Origin: Sphingomonas brevis
GTDB taxonomy: Bacteria > Pseudomonadota > Alphaproteobacteria > Sphingomonadales > Sphingomonadaceae
Direction of reading: 5' to 3'
Assembly (NCBI RefSeq): GCF_023516505.1
Contig: NZ_JAMGBB010000001.1
Coordinates: forward strand, 1,116,001-1,180,000
Length of the DNA stretch: 64,000 bases
Position numbers and translations under genes: made by a program. Position 1 is the stretch's first letter. Every line of letters starts with the position of its first letter. This document shows, piece after piece, positions 8,564-16,622 of this stretch. A model generated the notes under the pieces. That model saw nothing but the letters and a program-made list of their open reading frames with translations. It was not told the origin of the DNA and made no database searches.

Positions 8564-9277
8564 ATGCGCACCGACCAACAGCCCGTCCGCATCGCCCTGT
8601 TCGCGCCCGATGGCCGAATGGGGCAAGCGATCAGGGCAGCCATCGCGGAGGATCCGGCATTTGAGCTCGCCAATGATTCCGGCGAAGTGCTGGTCGACTT
8701 TTCGGCACCGGATGCGCTGCGTGCCAGTCTCGATCGGGCTGTAAGCGCCGGCGTGCCATTGCTGATCGGCACTACCGGGCTGATCGCGGAACATGACGAC
8801 CTGATCGCGGAAGCGGCAACCGCCATCCCAATTCTGAAAGCACCCAATACCTCGCTGGGCGTCGCGCTGCTGGCTGACTTGACCGCCCGCGCTGCTCGCA
8901 TCCTAGGCGAGGATCAGTGGGACATCGAAATCGTCGAAGCCCACCACAAGAAGAAGGCGGATGCTCCGTCGGGTACGGCCCTGCATCTTGGTGCGGCCGC
9001 CGAGATCGGGCGCGGACGAATATTGCCGGAGGAACGGGGCCGCGACGGCACCGGGCTGAAACGAGAAACCGGGGCAATCGGCTATTCGGCTATCCGCGGC
9101 GGAACGGTCGCCGGCGATCACGACGTACTGTTCTTGGGACCTGATGAACGGCTGATCCTGTCCCATCGCGCCGAAAACCGGTCGATCTTTGCGCGTGGGG
9201 CGCTGGTTGCGGCGCGGTTCCTCAAGGGCAAGCCGGCCGGCCTTTACTCAATGCGCGATGTCATCGACGCCGCATGA
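8564..9277 (+). CDS. dapB: 4-hydroxy-tetrahydrodipicolinate reductase
   Basis: Reduces hydroxy-tetrahydrodipicolinate with NAD(P)H in lysine and diaminopimelate synthesis. The 237-residue protein has the catalytic signature EAHHKKKADAPSGTA with His127, His128 and Lys131, and GTTG near residue 69. The N-terminal nucleotide motif reads FAPDGRMG instead of the more common GAAGRMG. The central region is shorter than in the enterobacterial enzyme (about 270 residues). Its stop overlaps the start of the amino-acid permease (ATGA), opening a four-gene run that ends with nth. Confidence 0.93.
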   Translation: MRTDQQPVRIALFAPDGRMGQAIRAAIAEDPAFELANDSGEVLVDFSAPDALRASLDRAVSAGVPLLIGTTGLIAEHDDLIAEAATAIPILKAPNTSLGVALLADLTARAARILGEDQWDIEIVEAHHKKKADAPSGTALHLGAAAEIGRGRILPEERGRDGTGLKRETGAIGYSAIRGGTVAGDHDVLFLGPDERLILSHRAENRSIFARGALVAARFLKGKPAGLYSMRDVIDAA

Positions 9278-10602
9278 GCGGCGAACCGTCCAGCCACGGC
9301 CTTGCTCGCCGCCTCGGCTCATTCGACGCGACCATGCTGGTCATGGGGGGCATCATCGGATCGGGCATCTTCGTCAATCCGGCCGAAGTTGCGCGGCACG
9401 TCGATACGCCGGGGCTGATTATCGGCGTTTGGCTCCTCGGCGGCGTGATCGCCATGGCCGGCGCGCTGGTCTATGCCGAGCTGGCGGACCGGCGACCCTA
9501 TGTCGGTGGCCAATATGCCTATCTGCGCGATGCATTTGGGCCAAAGCCCGCCTTTCTCTACGGTTGGTCACTGCTGCTTGTGATTCAGTCGGGCGGGATG
9601 GCGGCCGTAGCGATCACTTTCGCCCGCTATTTCGGCGAGCTGACTGCCTTGGCGCTTCCGGAGAATGTCGTCGCGGTCGCGGTGCTGCTGTTGCTGATGG
9701 CGATCAACTGCCTCGGGGTCCGAGCCGGAGGGACCGTGCAAAGTGGCCTGATGATGCTGAAAATTGCCGCCATCGCCTTCCTGGTACTCGCCGGCTGGTG
9801 GTTCGCACCGGCAAACCCCGATTACGTCGCGCCGCCACCCAGCACTTCTTCGGCCGGCATGGTCGCGGCATTCGGCGCCGCAATGACTCCGGTCATGTTT
9901 TCCTACGGCGGATGGCAGACGGCAAGCTTTGTCGCGGCCGAGATGCGCGACCCGCGCCGCGACCTTGTGCGCGCCCTTCTGTGGGGCGTCGCCGGGGTTG
10001 TGATCCTCTACACGGCGGTCGCGTTCGTCTGCGTCTATGCGCTCGGGCCGTCAGGGCTTGGCAACTCCGCGGCGCCCGCCGCTGACGTCATGCGATTGGC
10101 GTTGGGCAGCAAGGGCGCGACGCTGATCGCGCTCGGTATCGCCATTTCCGCGCTCGGGTTTTTGAGCCAGGGAATGCTGACGGCTCCGCGCGTTTATTTT
10201 GCAATGGCCGAGGACAAGCTGTTCTTCCGCAAGATCGCCGAAGTCAGTGCGGCCACCCGCGTACCGGTCATGGCAATATTGCTGCAGGGCGCAGCGTCCA
10301 TCGCCATCGCCCTGTCAGGCACCTACGGCCAGATATTGAGCTATGTAACGTCGGTCGACTTCATCTTCTTCGGACTGACCGGCGTTGCGCTGTTCGTGTT
10401 TCGCCGCCGCGATCCGGAAGGAGGCGGTTTCCGCGCGCCCGGACATCCGTTCATTACCGGGTTTTTCGTGCTCGCCTGCATGCTGATCGTCATTGCCACC
10501 GTGGCCAGCAATCCCCGCAATAGCCTGATCGGCTTTGCAATCCTTGCCGCCGGCATTCCCGCCTGCCTGTACTGGCAGCGCAAGGGGCGCCCCACCCCAT
10601 GA
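9274..10602 (+). CDS. APC-family amino-acid permease
   Basis: 442-residue inner-membrane transporter with about 12 hydrophobic segments. The first helix contains the APC signature GGIIGSGIFVNPAEVA, and the sixth region has FSYGGWQTASFVAAEMRDPRR, the unwound helix and conserved E-x-R-P/D-R segment of the superfamily. The substrate is unknown; LAT- and CAT-like relatives move neutral or basic amino acids. It overlaps dapB upstream and the aminotransferase downstream (both ATGA), which suggests uptake linked to amino-acid metabolism. Confidence 0.82.
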   Translation: MSGEPSSHGLARRLGSFDATMLVMGGIIGSGIFVNPAEVARHVDTPGLIIGVWLLGGVIAMAGALVYAELADRRPYVGGQYAYLRDAFGPKPAFLYGWSLLLVIQSGGMAAVAITFARYFGELTALALPENVVAVAVLLLLMAINCLGVRAGGTVQSGLMMLKIAAIAFLVLAGWWFAPANPDYVAPPPSTSSAGMVAAFGAAMTPVMFSYGGWQTASFVAAEMRDPRRDLVRALLWGVAGVVILYTAVAFVCVYALGPSGLGNSAAPAADVMRLALGSKGATLIALGIAISALGFLSQGMLTAPRVYFAMAEDKLFFRKIAEVSAATRVPVMAILLQGAASIAIALSGTYGQILSYVTSVDFIFFGLTGVALFVFRRRDPEGGGFRAPGHPFITGFFVLACMLIVIATVASNPRNSLIGFAILAAGIPACLYWQRKGRPTP

Positions 10603-11684
10603 GCATTGGCCGCGGCGCCATGCAGTCCGGCTATATGCATTGGGCCAAGTATCAGCGTCCGGTGCGCTACAGCCTGTCGTCAAGCGACGTGACGCACTTC
10701 CGCCTCGACCGTCTTCCGCTGACCATCGCCGATCTCGATCTCGATGGAGCCAGCCATATTCGCTACGCCCCGCTGCGCCGCGCGATTTCCGAACGATATG
10801 GCGCCTCCCCGGAAATGGTCGTCACCGCCAATGGCACGTCGATGGCCAATTTCCTGGCGATGGCGACGCTGGTTGCCCCAGGCGACGAAGTGTTTTTCGA
10901 GCGGCCGGCCTATGAGCCGATGCTGGCTTCCGCGCGCTTTCTCGGCGCCGACGTACGCTGGGTCGAGCGGCAGGCGAACAATGGCTTTCGCCTGGATATC
11001 GACCAGCTCGAAGCCGAAGCGTCGAAGCGCACCAGGCTGATCGCGCTTACCAATCCGCATAATCCGAGCGGCGCCCTGACCAACGAACAAGACATGCGCG
11101 CGATCGGCGTGATTGCCGAGCGCTGCGGCGCGCATGTGTTGGTCGATGAAGTCTATCTGGACAGTGCCGTTCCGCCGCGGGCGACTTCGGCGCTGCTGGG
11201 TCCCCAATTCGTCATCACGAACAGCCTGACCAAAGTCTATGGTCTCAGCGGCCTTCGTTGCGGATGGATTTTGGCCGAGGCCGGGCTTGCCGAACGGATG
11301 TGGCGCTTGAACGACCTGTTCGGGGTCAACCAGCCGCACCAGTCGGAAACCCTGTCCAGTTTCGCGTTCGATCATCTGGGCGAGGTTTCCGCCGGAACGT
11401 TCGAACGGCTGGCGCGCAATCGTGCCCTTTTCAACGAATTCATCGCGACGCGCCGTGACCTCTTATGCATGGCCGCCGAACATGGCGTAACCGCCTTTCC
11501 ACGTTGGCTAGGCGGCGATACCGAGCCGCTCGATGCGCTGCTCCGAGAGAAATATGATACGTCGATCGTTCCCGGGCGATGGTTCGACATGCCCGATCAT
11601 TTCCGCGTCAGCCTGGGCGGCGAGACCGGCATTGTGAACGAAGGCCTCAAGCGGCTTGAACTGGCGCTGGACGAATTCGCATGA
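10599..11684 (+). CDS. PLP-dependent aminotransferase, class I/II
   Basis: 361-residue fold-type I aminotransferase. NPHNPSG (152-158) contacts the substrate carboxylate, VDEVYLD carries the aspartate to the pyridine nitrogen, and Lys212 in NSLTKVYGLSGLRCG is the Schiff-base lysine. The translation starts unusually with MSIGRGAMQSGYMHWAK, residues reminiscent of archaeal-type aspartate aminotransferase-like proteins. It is fully coupled to the permease upstream and nth downstream by ATGA overlaps. The substrate amino acid cannot be decided from sequence. Confidence 0.82.
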   Translation: MSIGRGAMQSGYMHWAKYQRPVRYSLSSSDVTHFRLDRLPLTIADLDLDGASHIRYAPLRRAISERYGASPEMVVTANGTSMANFLAMATLVAPGDEVFFERPAYEPMLASARFLGADVRWVERQANNGFRLDIDQLEAEASKRTRLIALTNPHNPSGALTNEQDMRAIGVIAERCGAHVLVDEVYLDSAVPPRATSALLGPQFVITNSLTKVYGLSGLRCGWILAEAGLAERMWRLNDLFGVNQPHQSETLSSFAFDHLGEVSAGTFERLARNRALFNEFIATRRDLLCMAAEHGVTAFPRWLGGDTEPLDALLREKYDTSIVPGRWFDMPDHFRVSLGGETGIVNEGLKRLELALDEFA

Positions 11685-12352
11685 AGCAAGCCGACATCTT
11701 CGAATTCTATCGCCGCCTGGCGGAGTCAAATCCGACGCCGGAGACCGAGCTGGAATATGTGAACCCCTACACCTTGCTGGTTGCGGTCGCGCTTTCGGCG
11801 CAGGCAACCGACGTCGGGGTCAACAAGGCGACCCGCAAACTGTTCGCGGATGTGAAAACGCCGGAAGCAATGCTCGAACTCGGCGAAGAAGGCCTGAAGC
11901 AGCACATCAAGACGATCGGTCTGTTCAACATGAAGGCCAAGAATGTGATGGCCGCCGCGCGCATCCTGGTCGACGAATATGGCGGCGAAGTGCCGCGAGA
12001 GCGCGCGATGCTGGAAAAGTTGCCTGGGGTTGGCCGGAAGACTGCCAATGTCGTGCTCAACGTCGCCTTCGGCCAGCCGACGATTGCCGTCGATACGCAT
12101 ATCTTTCGAGTGTCGAACCGCACCGGCCTGGCGCTTGGCAAGGATCCGCTCGCGGTGGAGCTGAAGCTGGAAAAGGTAACGCCCGAACCGTTCCTAACCC
12201 ACGCCCACCACTGGCTGATCTTGCACGGTCGCTACATCTGCAAGGCGCGGACGCCTGAGTGCTGGCGCTGCCCGGTCGCGGACCTGTGCGCCTTTAAGCC
12301 GAAGACGCCGGCGCCGAAATCTAAGTCCAGCGCCGCTCCAGCCGCTCGCTAA
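11681..12352 (+). CDS. nth: Endonuclease III, DNA glycosylase/AP lyase
   Basis: Removes oxidised pyrimidines and cleaves the abasic site in base-excision repair. The 223-residue protein has the helix-hairpin-helix LPGVGRKTANVVL with catalytic Lys120 and the aspartate Asp138 in VDTH, at the same numbers as the enterobacterial enzyme. A C-terminal iron-sulfur loop has the spacing C-x6-C-x2-C-x5-C (CKARTPECWRCPVADLC). The last 32 bases overlap, tail to tail, with alr on the other strand. Confidence 0.95.
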   Translation: MKQADIFEFYRRLAESNPTPETELEYVNPYTLLVAVALSAQATDVGVNKATRKLFADVKTPEAMLELGEEGLKQHIKTIGLFNMKAKNVMAAARILVDEYGGEVPRERAMLEKLPGVGRKTANVVLNVAFGQPTIAVDTHIFRVSNRTGLALGKDPLAVELKLEKVTPEPFLTHAHHWLILHGRYICKARTPECWRCPVADLCAFKPKTPAPKSKSSAAPAAR

Positions 12353-13349
12353 GCCCGGTCAGCAGTTCATATTGCGAAAGGCCCGACGCATCCGCGGCAG
12401 CGGGCAGGTCATAGTCGAGCGTCACCCAATCGCCCTCGGCCAAATCCGGTAACGCGCTGGCATCGAGCGCAACCAGGTCCATCGACACCCGGCCGATCAG
12501 CGGCAGCAGCTTGCCGTCGATGCTGGCCGATCCCTTGCCGGCGAAGCAGCGCAGATAGCCGTCCGCATAGCCGATGTTGATAATCGCCGCTTCGGTGTCA
12601 GCGGCCGCAGTCCAGGTCGCGCCATAGCCGCAAGTTTCACCGGCCTTGATCGTCCGGCGCTGAACGACCTCGGCTTCGGGATAAGCGACTTGCGCTATAT
12701 GGCCTTCCGCTTCTTCGCGCGGCACTCCGCCATAGAGAGCGAGGCCGGGACGAACGAGCCCGAAACTATAATCACGGCCGAGGCAGATGCCTGCGCTGTT
12801 GGCCAGTGCATAGCGCCTGGCAGGCACCGTCGTCGCCACGGCCGCGAACCGCCCGAGCTGGACCGCGTTCATTGCACTGTCTTCATCGGCACAGGCGAGA
12901 TGGCTGTGCAGCGTATGGATTTCGAGGCCGTCGAGTTGATCAAGCTCTTCGGTGCGCAGGCCGAGCCGGTTCATACCGGTGTCGACCATGACGTCGCACG
13001 CGCGGCCAGGCGCGGCTTCCTTCCATCGCGTGACCTGTTCGCGGCTATTGAGGACAGGGCGTGCATGGCTTGCCAGCGCCGCCTCCAGATCTTGAGGACC
13101 GATGCCGTGCAGCACAACAAGCTCACAGCCGTTGGGAAGGGGCCCAAGCGCGTCGGCCTCTGCCCAGGTCGAGACAAAGAAATCGCGGCAACCTGCGTCG
13201 CCCAGCAAGCGCGTCACTTCTACCGCGCCGAGGCCATAGCCGTCAGCCTTGACCGCCGCCCCGGCCGGCACGCCAGCGGTGCGCTGAAGCCACAGCCAAT
13301 TATGCGTCAGGGCGCGGGAGTCGAGGCGGAGGCGAAGCGCGTGGTGCAC
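12321..13349 (-). CDS. alr: Alanine racemase
   Basis: PLP enzyme making D-alanine for peptidoglycan. In 342 residues, AAVKADGYGLGA near the N-terminus holds the Schiff-base Lys34. The C-terminal beta-barrel domain has the catalytic tyrosine in ETCGYGATW, and GRVSMD follows. DTGMNRLGLR and HSHLACADE are further family segments. It is slightly short compared with the usual 355-370 residues. The 3' end overlaps nth by 32 bases in convergent orientation, and a haloacid dehalogenase gene lies 9 bases upstream on the same strand. Confidence 0.92.
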   Translation of the reverse strand: MHHALRLRLDSRALTHNWLWLQRTAGVPAGAAVKADGYGLGAVEVTRLLGDAGCRDFFVSTWAEADALGPLPNGCELVVLHGIGPQDLEAALASHARPVLNSREQVTRWKEAAPGRACDVMVDTGMNRLGLRTEELDQLDGLEIHTLHSHLACADEDSAMNAVQLGRFAAVATTVPARRYALANSAGICLGRDYSFGLVRPGLALYGGVPREEAEGHIAQVAYPEAEVVQRRTIKAGETCGYGATWTAAADTEAAIINIGYADGYLRCFAGKGSASIDGKLLPLIGRVSMDLVALDASALPDLAEGDWVTLDYDLPAAADASGLSQYELLTGLSERLERRWT

Positions 13350-13358
13350 GGCCAGGTC

Positions 13359-14072
13359 CTAGCCGATCTCGGCTCGGTGCGCTTCGGCCAGTTCGCCGAG
13401 CGAGGTGTAGCGGAAATCATATCGGGGCAGCGGATCGGGCATTACCGTCGCACCGCCGCCTCCTTTGCCCGCCCGGCGATCGATCCAGGCCGAGGCAATT
13501 CCAAAGCTGTTAGCCGGGACATGGTCGTGAAACAGGCTCTGTGCGACATGGAGCAGCTGGCCGCGCTCGACCCCGATCTCGCCCATCCGATCGAGCAGAT
13601 ATTGGAAATTTCGCGGATCGGGCTTGTAGGAGCCAATCTCCTCCGCGGTGAAGATGTGGTCGAATTGCACGCCGAGCCGCCGGTTGCTGCCGGCGAAGCT
13701 CTGACGGTCGACGTTGGACAGGATCACCAGGCGAAAATGCCCCTTCAGATAGGCCAATGCTTCGGCGCTATCCGCAAAGGCGGGCCAATCCCCAACCGAC
13801 TGACCAAAGGCGAGTGCGCCTCCCGGATCGGAAGCAATGCCGAGTTCGGCCGATAGCCGTTCGTGCGCCCTCGCCAACAGCTCTGCGTAGCGCAGGCCGG
13901 GAGATTCCTCCTGAAGCTCATGTTCGATTCGGCCAAAGCGTTCGAGGATGGCGTCGCCGGAGACAGCGGATTGCTCTCGAAGCGGCGCGAGCGCGTCCGA
14001 CAGCCCGGCTTCCCAATCGATCAGTGTGCCGTAACAGTCGAAGCTGAGGGTGGTGAACTGCGAGAGTTTCAT
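13359..14072 (-). CDS. HAD-family hydrolase, haloacid dehalogenase type II-like
   Basis: 237 residues of the haloacid dehalogenase superfamily. Motif I SFDCYGTLIDW has the nucleophilic Asp; motif II is VILSNVDRQS; the motif III lysine is in IGSYKPDPRNFQYLL; motif IV is VAQSLFHDHVPANSFG. CYGTLIDWE and the SLFHDH segment resemble L-2-haloacid dehalogenases, but many such proteins are phosphatases. The ATG at 14070-14072 is preferred to the upstream in-frame start at 14108, which adds a low-complexity prefix. It is probably cotranscribed with alr. Confidence 0.8.
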   Translation of the reverse strand: MKLSQFTTLSFDCYGTLIDWEAGLSDALAPLREQSAVSGDAILERFGRIEHELQEESPGLRYAELLARAHERLSAELGIASDPGGALAFGQSVGDWPAFADSAEALAYLKGHFRLVILSNVDRQSFAGSNRRLGVQFDHIFTAEEIGSYKPDPRNFQYLLDRMGEIGVERGQLLHVAQSLFHDHVPANSFGIASAWIDRRAGKGGGGATVMPDPLPRYDFRYTSLGELAEAHRAEIG

Positions 14073-14123
14073 TTGGGCGGAACTAGGTGCCGCCGTAGAT
14101 GGCGGCAAGAGTCCATTTCCACA

Positions 14124-14465
14124 TCAAAACATTCGCGATCCGTTGGGGACCGCGCGTTCGGGATGGATCAGGACGATATCGCCGTTTGAATCGCCAAATC
14201 CGAGGGTCAGCACTTCCGACATGAATGGCCCGATCTGGCGCGGAGGGAAGTTGACGACGGCCGCAACCTGGCGGCCGACGAGGTTCCCGGCCTCATAATG
14301 GATGGTGATCTGCGCGGAGGAGCGCTTGATGCCGATCTCCTCGCCGAAATCGATGCGAAGCTTGTAGGCTGGCTTGCGCGCCTCGGGGAAAGGTAGAGCC
14401 TCGACGATCGTCCCGACGCGGACGTCAACTTTTAGGAACTCGTCAAAATTAATCACTTCGGTCAC
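14124..14465 (-). CDS. csaA: CsaA-like tRNA-binding OB-fold protein
   Basis: 113-residue stand-alone tRNA-binding domain of the CsaA/Trbp111 type. FLKVDVRVGTIVEAL opens the OB fold, KLRIDFGEEIGIKRSSAQIT follows, and VNFPPRQIGPFMSEVLTLGF is the family segment at the dimer interface. It may act as an export-related chaperone or tRNA chaperone; the role is uncertain even for studied members. A strong hairpin separates it from the urcA gene upstream. Confidence 0.82.
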   Translation of the reverse strand: MTEVINFDEFLKVDVRVGTIVEALPFPEARKPAYKLRIDFGEEIGIKRSSAQITIHYEAGNLVGRQVAAVVNFPPRQIGPFMSEVLTLGFGDSNGDIVLIHPERAVPNGSRMF

Positions 14466-14472
14466 ATGTGAC

Positions 14473-14508
14473 TCCGGGCCAACGGACTGGTGCGTCCATT
14501 GGCCCGGA
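14473..14508 (-). terminator. GC-rich hairpin, probable terminator of the urcA gene
   Basis: Arms of 15 bases starting with TCCGGGCCAA pair with one mismatch around a six-base loop. The hairpin lies between the urcA stop (14527) and the csaA start (14465), both on the minus strand. There is no T-run after it, so termination is likely partial or depends on the very stable stem. Confidence 0.5.
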
Positions 14509-14526
14509 AATGCGATGGGCAGTCAA

Positions 14527-14838
14527 CTAACGGGCAGCAATCTCGATCGGGCTGCCGGAAGCTGAGGCAATTCGCTGCTCGCGCTCGGCCGAAAGGCTGG
14601 CCAGTGTGTCGACGCGGCAATCGCGAACCCGATTCTGGCCGGCCAGGTCGGACGGCGAGGCGGTACCGCATACTTCCTTCACGGCCTGTGTCAGGCGATG
14701 GTCAAGCGCCTGCTGGCCCTTGCTCGTCGAAAGATCGAGGTCCGCGACCCGCACGATGCTGCTTGCAGGAGCAGGCTGTTCGGCCAGCGCCGGCGTGGTG
14801 GTGAAAGCCAGTAGCGCTGCGAAAAAAATCTTGGTCAT
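14527..14838 (-). CDS. UrcA family protein, exported
   Basis: 103 residues with a signal peptide cleaved near ALAEQ. The mature part has RVADLDLSTSKGQQALDHRLTQA followed by the two cysteines of the family, in VCGTASPSD and RDCR. UrcA-family proteins are small periplasmic proteins common in sphingomonads and caulobacters; their function is unknown. The start at 14836-14838 follows AGGGGAAG; a longer frame to 14970 has no ribosome site. It diverges from the LysR-type regulator gene, which begins 138 bp away and could regulate it. Confidence 0.8.
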   Translation of the reverse strand: MTKIFFAALLAFTTTPALAEQPAPASSIVRVADLDLSTSKGQQALDHRLTQAVKEVCGTASPSDLAGQNRVRDCRVDTLASLSAEREQRIASASGSPIEIAAR

Positions 14839-14976
14839 GTCACTTCCCCTTTTTGATGGGGCCGGATCACCCGGCGTGACCAACCATTTATGCCGCCAAA
14901 TCAGTTTCCAAAAGCAACGATGTTGTGATATCATTCTGCAAAATCGCAGAATGCCCGAAGGAGCAAGCACGCTACC

Positions 14977-15900
14977 ATGGCCGCGATGCTCGATTGGAAC
15001 GACCTTCGATATTTCCTTGCCGTCGCCGACGGCGGAAGCACGCTAGCGGCCGGCCGGGCACTCAGGGTCAGCCAGACTACGGTTGCCCGGCGGATCGCCG
15101 CCCTCGAAGAGGTTCTGGGCCTTACCCTGTTCGAAAAGCGCCAGGCCGGATACGCTCTCACGGCCGCTGGTGACGAGTTGGTTGAGCGCGCCCGCCAGGT
15201 CCAGACTGCCGCCTCCGGATTCGCCGACGCGGCCGCTGCGCAGAACCGCGATGCGAGCGGCATCGTCCGCATCACCACTCAGGAGATTTTCGCGGTCCAC
15301 TTGCTCGGACCGATGTTGCGGGAGCTGCATGAGCGGCATCCGGACATCATGATTGAGCTCGATGACAGCCAGGACTTCCGAGAGTTGGGCGAAGGCGAAG
15401 CGGATATCGCCCTTCGCAGCGCCTATGGCGATATCGGTCCGGGCGTCGTCGGGCGCCGTCTGTGCGACGACGATTGGACGCTTTATTGCAGCCGCGGCTA
15501 CGCCGCCGAGCACGGCGTGCCGCACACCCGGGCGCAACTCAGGAAGCACGCCTTTATTGGCGGTGGAGGACCCAAGCTGTGGCGCGCCTATTCAGCCTGG
15601 CTCCACGACCTTGGCCTGGATGACCGGGTCATCATGCACCACGCATCCGCTATCGGGATGATGTCGGCAATCCGGTCCGGCCTCGGCATTGCGGTACTGC
15701 CGCGTGTCATTGCCGACGCCGACCCGGAGCTCGTCCAATGCGTGCCGCCGAAGGGCGGGCACGGGCGCGTAATGTGGCTTGTAACGCATGAGCGGGTCCG
15801 CCGCGCGCCGCGCGTGCGCGTTGTGATCGACTTCCTCTACGATAAAATTTCCAGGCACATTAGAATGCTGGACGAACGCGCAGCTGACGCTGCTGCCTAG
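14977..15900 (+). CDS. LysR-family transcriptional regulator
   Basis: 307 residues. The N-terminal winged helix-turn-helix spans about 5-65: WNDLRYFLAVADGGSTLAAG and RVSQTTVARRIAALEEVLGLTLFEK are the LysR hallmarks. A linker helix and a periplasmic-binding-like effector domain follow (VRITTQEIF, DIALRSAYGD). LysR proteins usually regulate a divergent neighbour, here the urcA-type gene. The effector is unknown. The stop codon shares the bases CTAG with the convergent racemase-like gene. Confidence 0.88.
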   Translation: MAAMLDWNDLRYFLAVADGGSTLAAGRALRVSQTTVARRIAALEEVLGLTLFEKRQAGYALTAAGDELVERARQVQTAASGFADAAAAQNRDASGIVRITTQEIFAVHLLGPMLRELHERHPDIMIELDDSQDFRELGEGEADIALRSAYGDIGPGVVGRRLCDDDWTLYCSRGYAAEHGVPHTRAQLRKHAFIGGGGPKLWRAYSAWLHDLGLDDRVIMHHASAIGMMSAIRSGLGIAVLPRVIADADPELVQCVPPKGGHGRVMWLVTHERVRRAPRVRVVIDFLYDKISRHIRMLDERAADAAA

Positions 15901-16622
15901 CCGATCGGGCCGCCCCGCCATTCCGGCATTGGCCTCTCGCCAAGCGCAACTTCGATCGCAACGGCAGCCAATAGTCGGGTGGAATCCAGGATCGGTAGCG
16001 GCGAATCCTCCTGACTGACCAGCAACGGGATTTCGGTGCAGACCAACGCCACTGCATCGCAACCGTCAGCCTTCAGTTTTTCGATGATGCCCACATAGGT
16101 ATTTCGAGCATGGTCGGAGAAGACTCCGAGGCACAGTTCGTCGAAGATGATGTCATCGACCAGTTTGCGGTCGGCCTCGTCAGGCACCGCCCAATCGATT
16201 CCGCGGCGCCCGAATGCGCCCGGATAAACAGGACCTCCCATCGTGAACCGAGTGCCGAGGATTCCCACTTTCTTGCGACCCGCGCGCTGTGCCTGATCGG
16301 CGACAACCTCGCCGATATTGAGACCGGCGATCGGGAATGGATCGCCTTCGCTCTCCATGGCGATGTGCGCCGTATTGTCCGGAATTACGAAGAAGTCGCA
16401 GCCGGCCGCAGCGAGCTTTTTGGCGTCCTCCATGAAGAAGCCGCGTAGCGTCTTGTTATCGCCGCGATCCCAAGCGTCGAGCACTAGCGCCATCGCATTA
16501 CACGTCATGGTGATTTCGGGGTGCATATGCGGTCCCAACCGCTTCACGCCCTCCAGGCAGGCAGTGCGGAAGCACAGCGCTGCGCCTTCGAAGCTGTGCG
16601 CCAGGATGCCGATATGCTTCAT
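15897..16622 (-). CDS. Aspartate/glutamate racemase family protein
   Basis: 241 residues of the Asp/Glu racemase superfamily. The N-terminal half has IGILAHSFEGA and TCNAMALVL. The site that normally carries the first catalytic cysteine reads IPDNTAH, so aspartate replaces cysteine. The second cysteine is kept in ALVCTEIPLL. Family members that lack one of the paired cysteines are known and may racemise only one isomer or catalyse other reactions. The gene overlaps glmS by four bases and may be read from the same transcript (glmU-glmS-racemase), which would fit a cell-wall precursor role; that link is inference. Confidence 0.75.
   Translation of the reverse strand: MKHIGILAHSFEGAALCFRTACLEGVKRLGPHMHPEITMTCNAMALVLDAWDRGDNKTLRGFFMEDAKKLAAAGCDFFVIPDNTAHIAMESEGDPFPIAGLNIGEVVADQAQRAGRKKVGILGTRFTMGGPVYPGAFGRRGIDWAVPDEADRKLVDDIIFDELCLGVFSDHARNTYVGIIEKLKADGCDAVALVCTEIPLLVSQEDSPLPILDSTRLLAAVAIEVALGERPMPEWRGGPIG

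Noticed and set aside
12690-13856. 388-codon plus-strand open frame
   Set aside because: Antisense to alr and the haloacid dehalogenase gene, whose motifs are clear; composition is typical of a shadow frame in GC-rich DNA.
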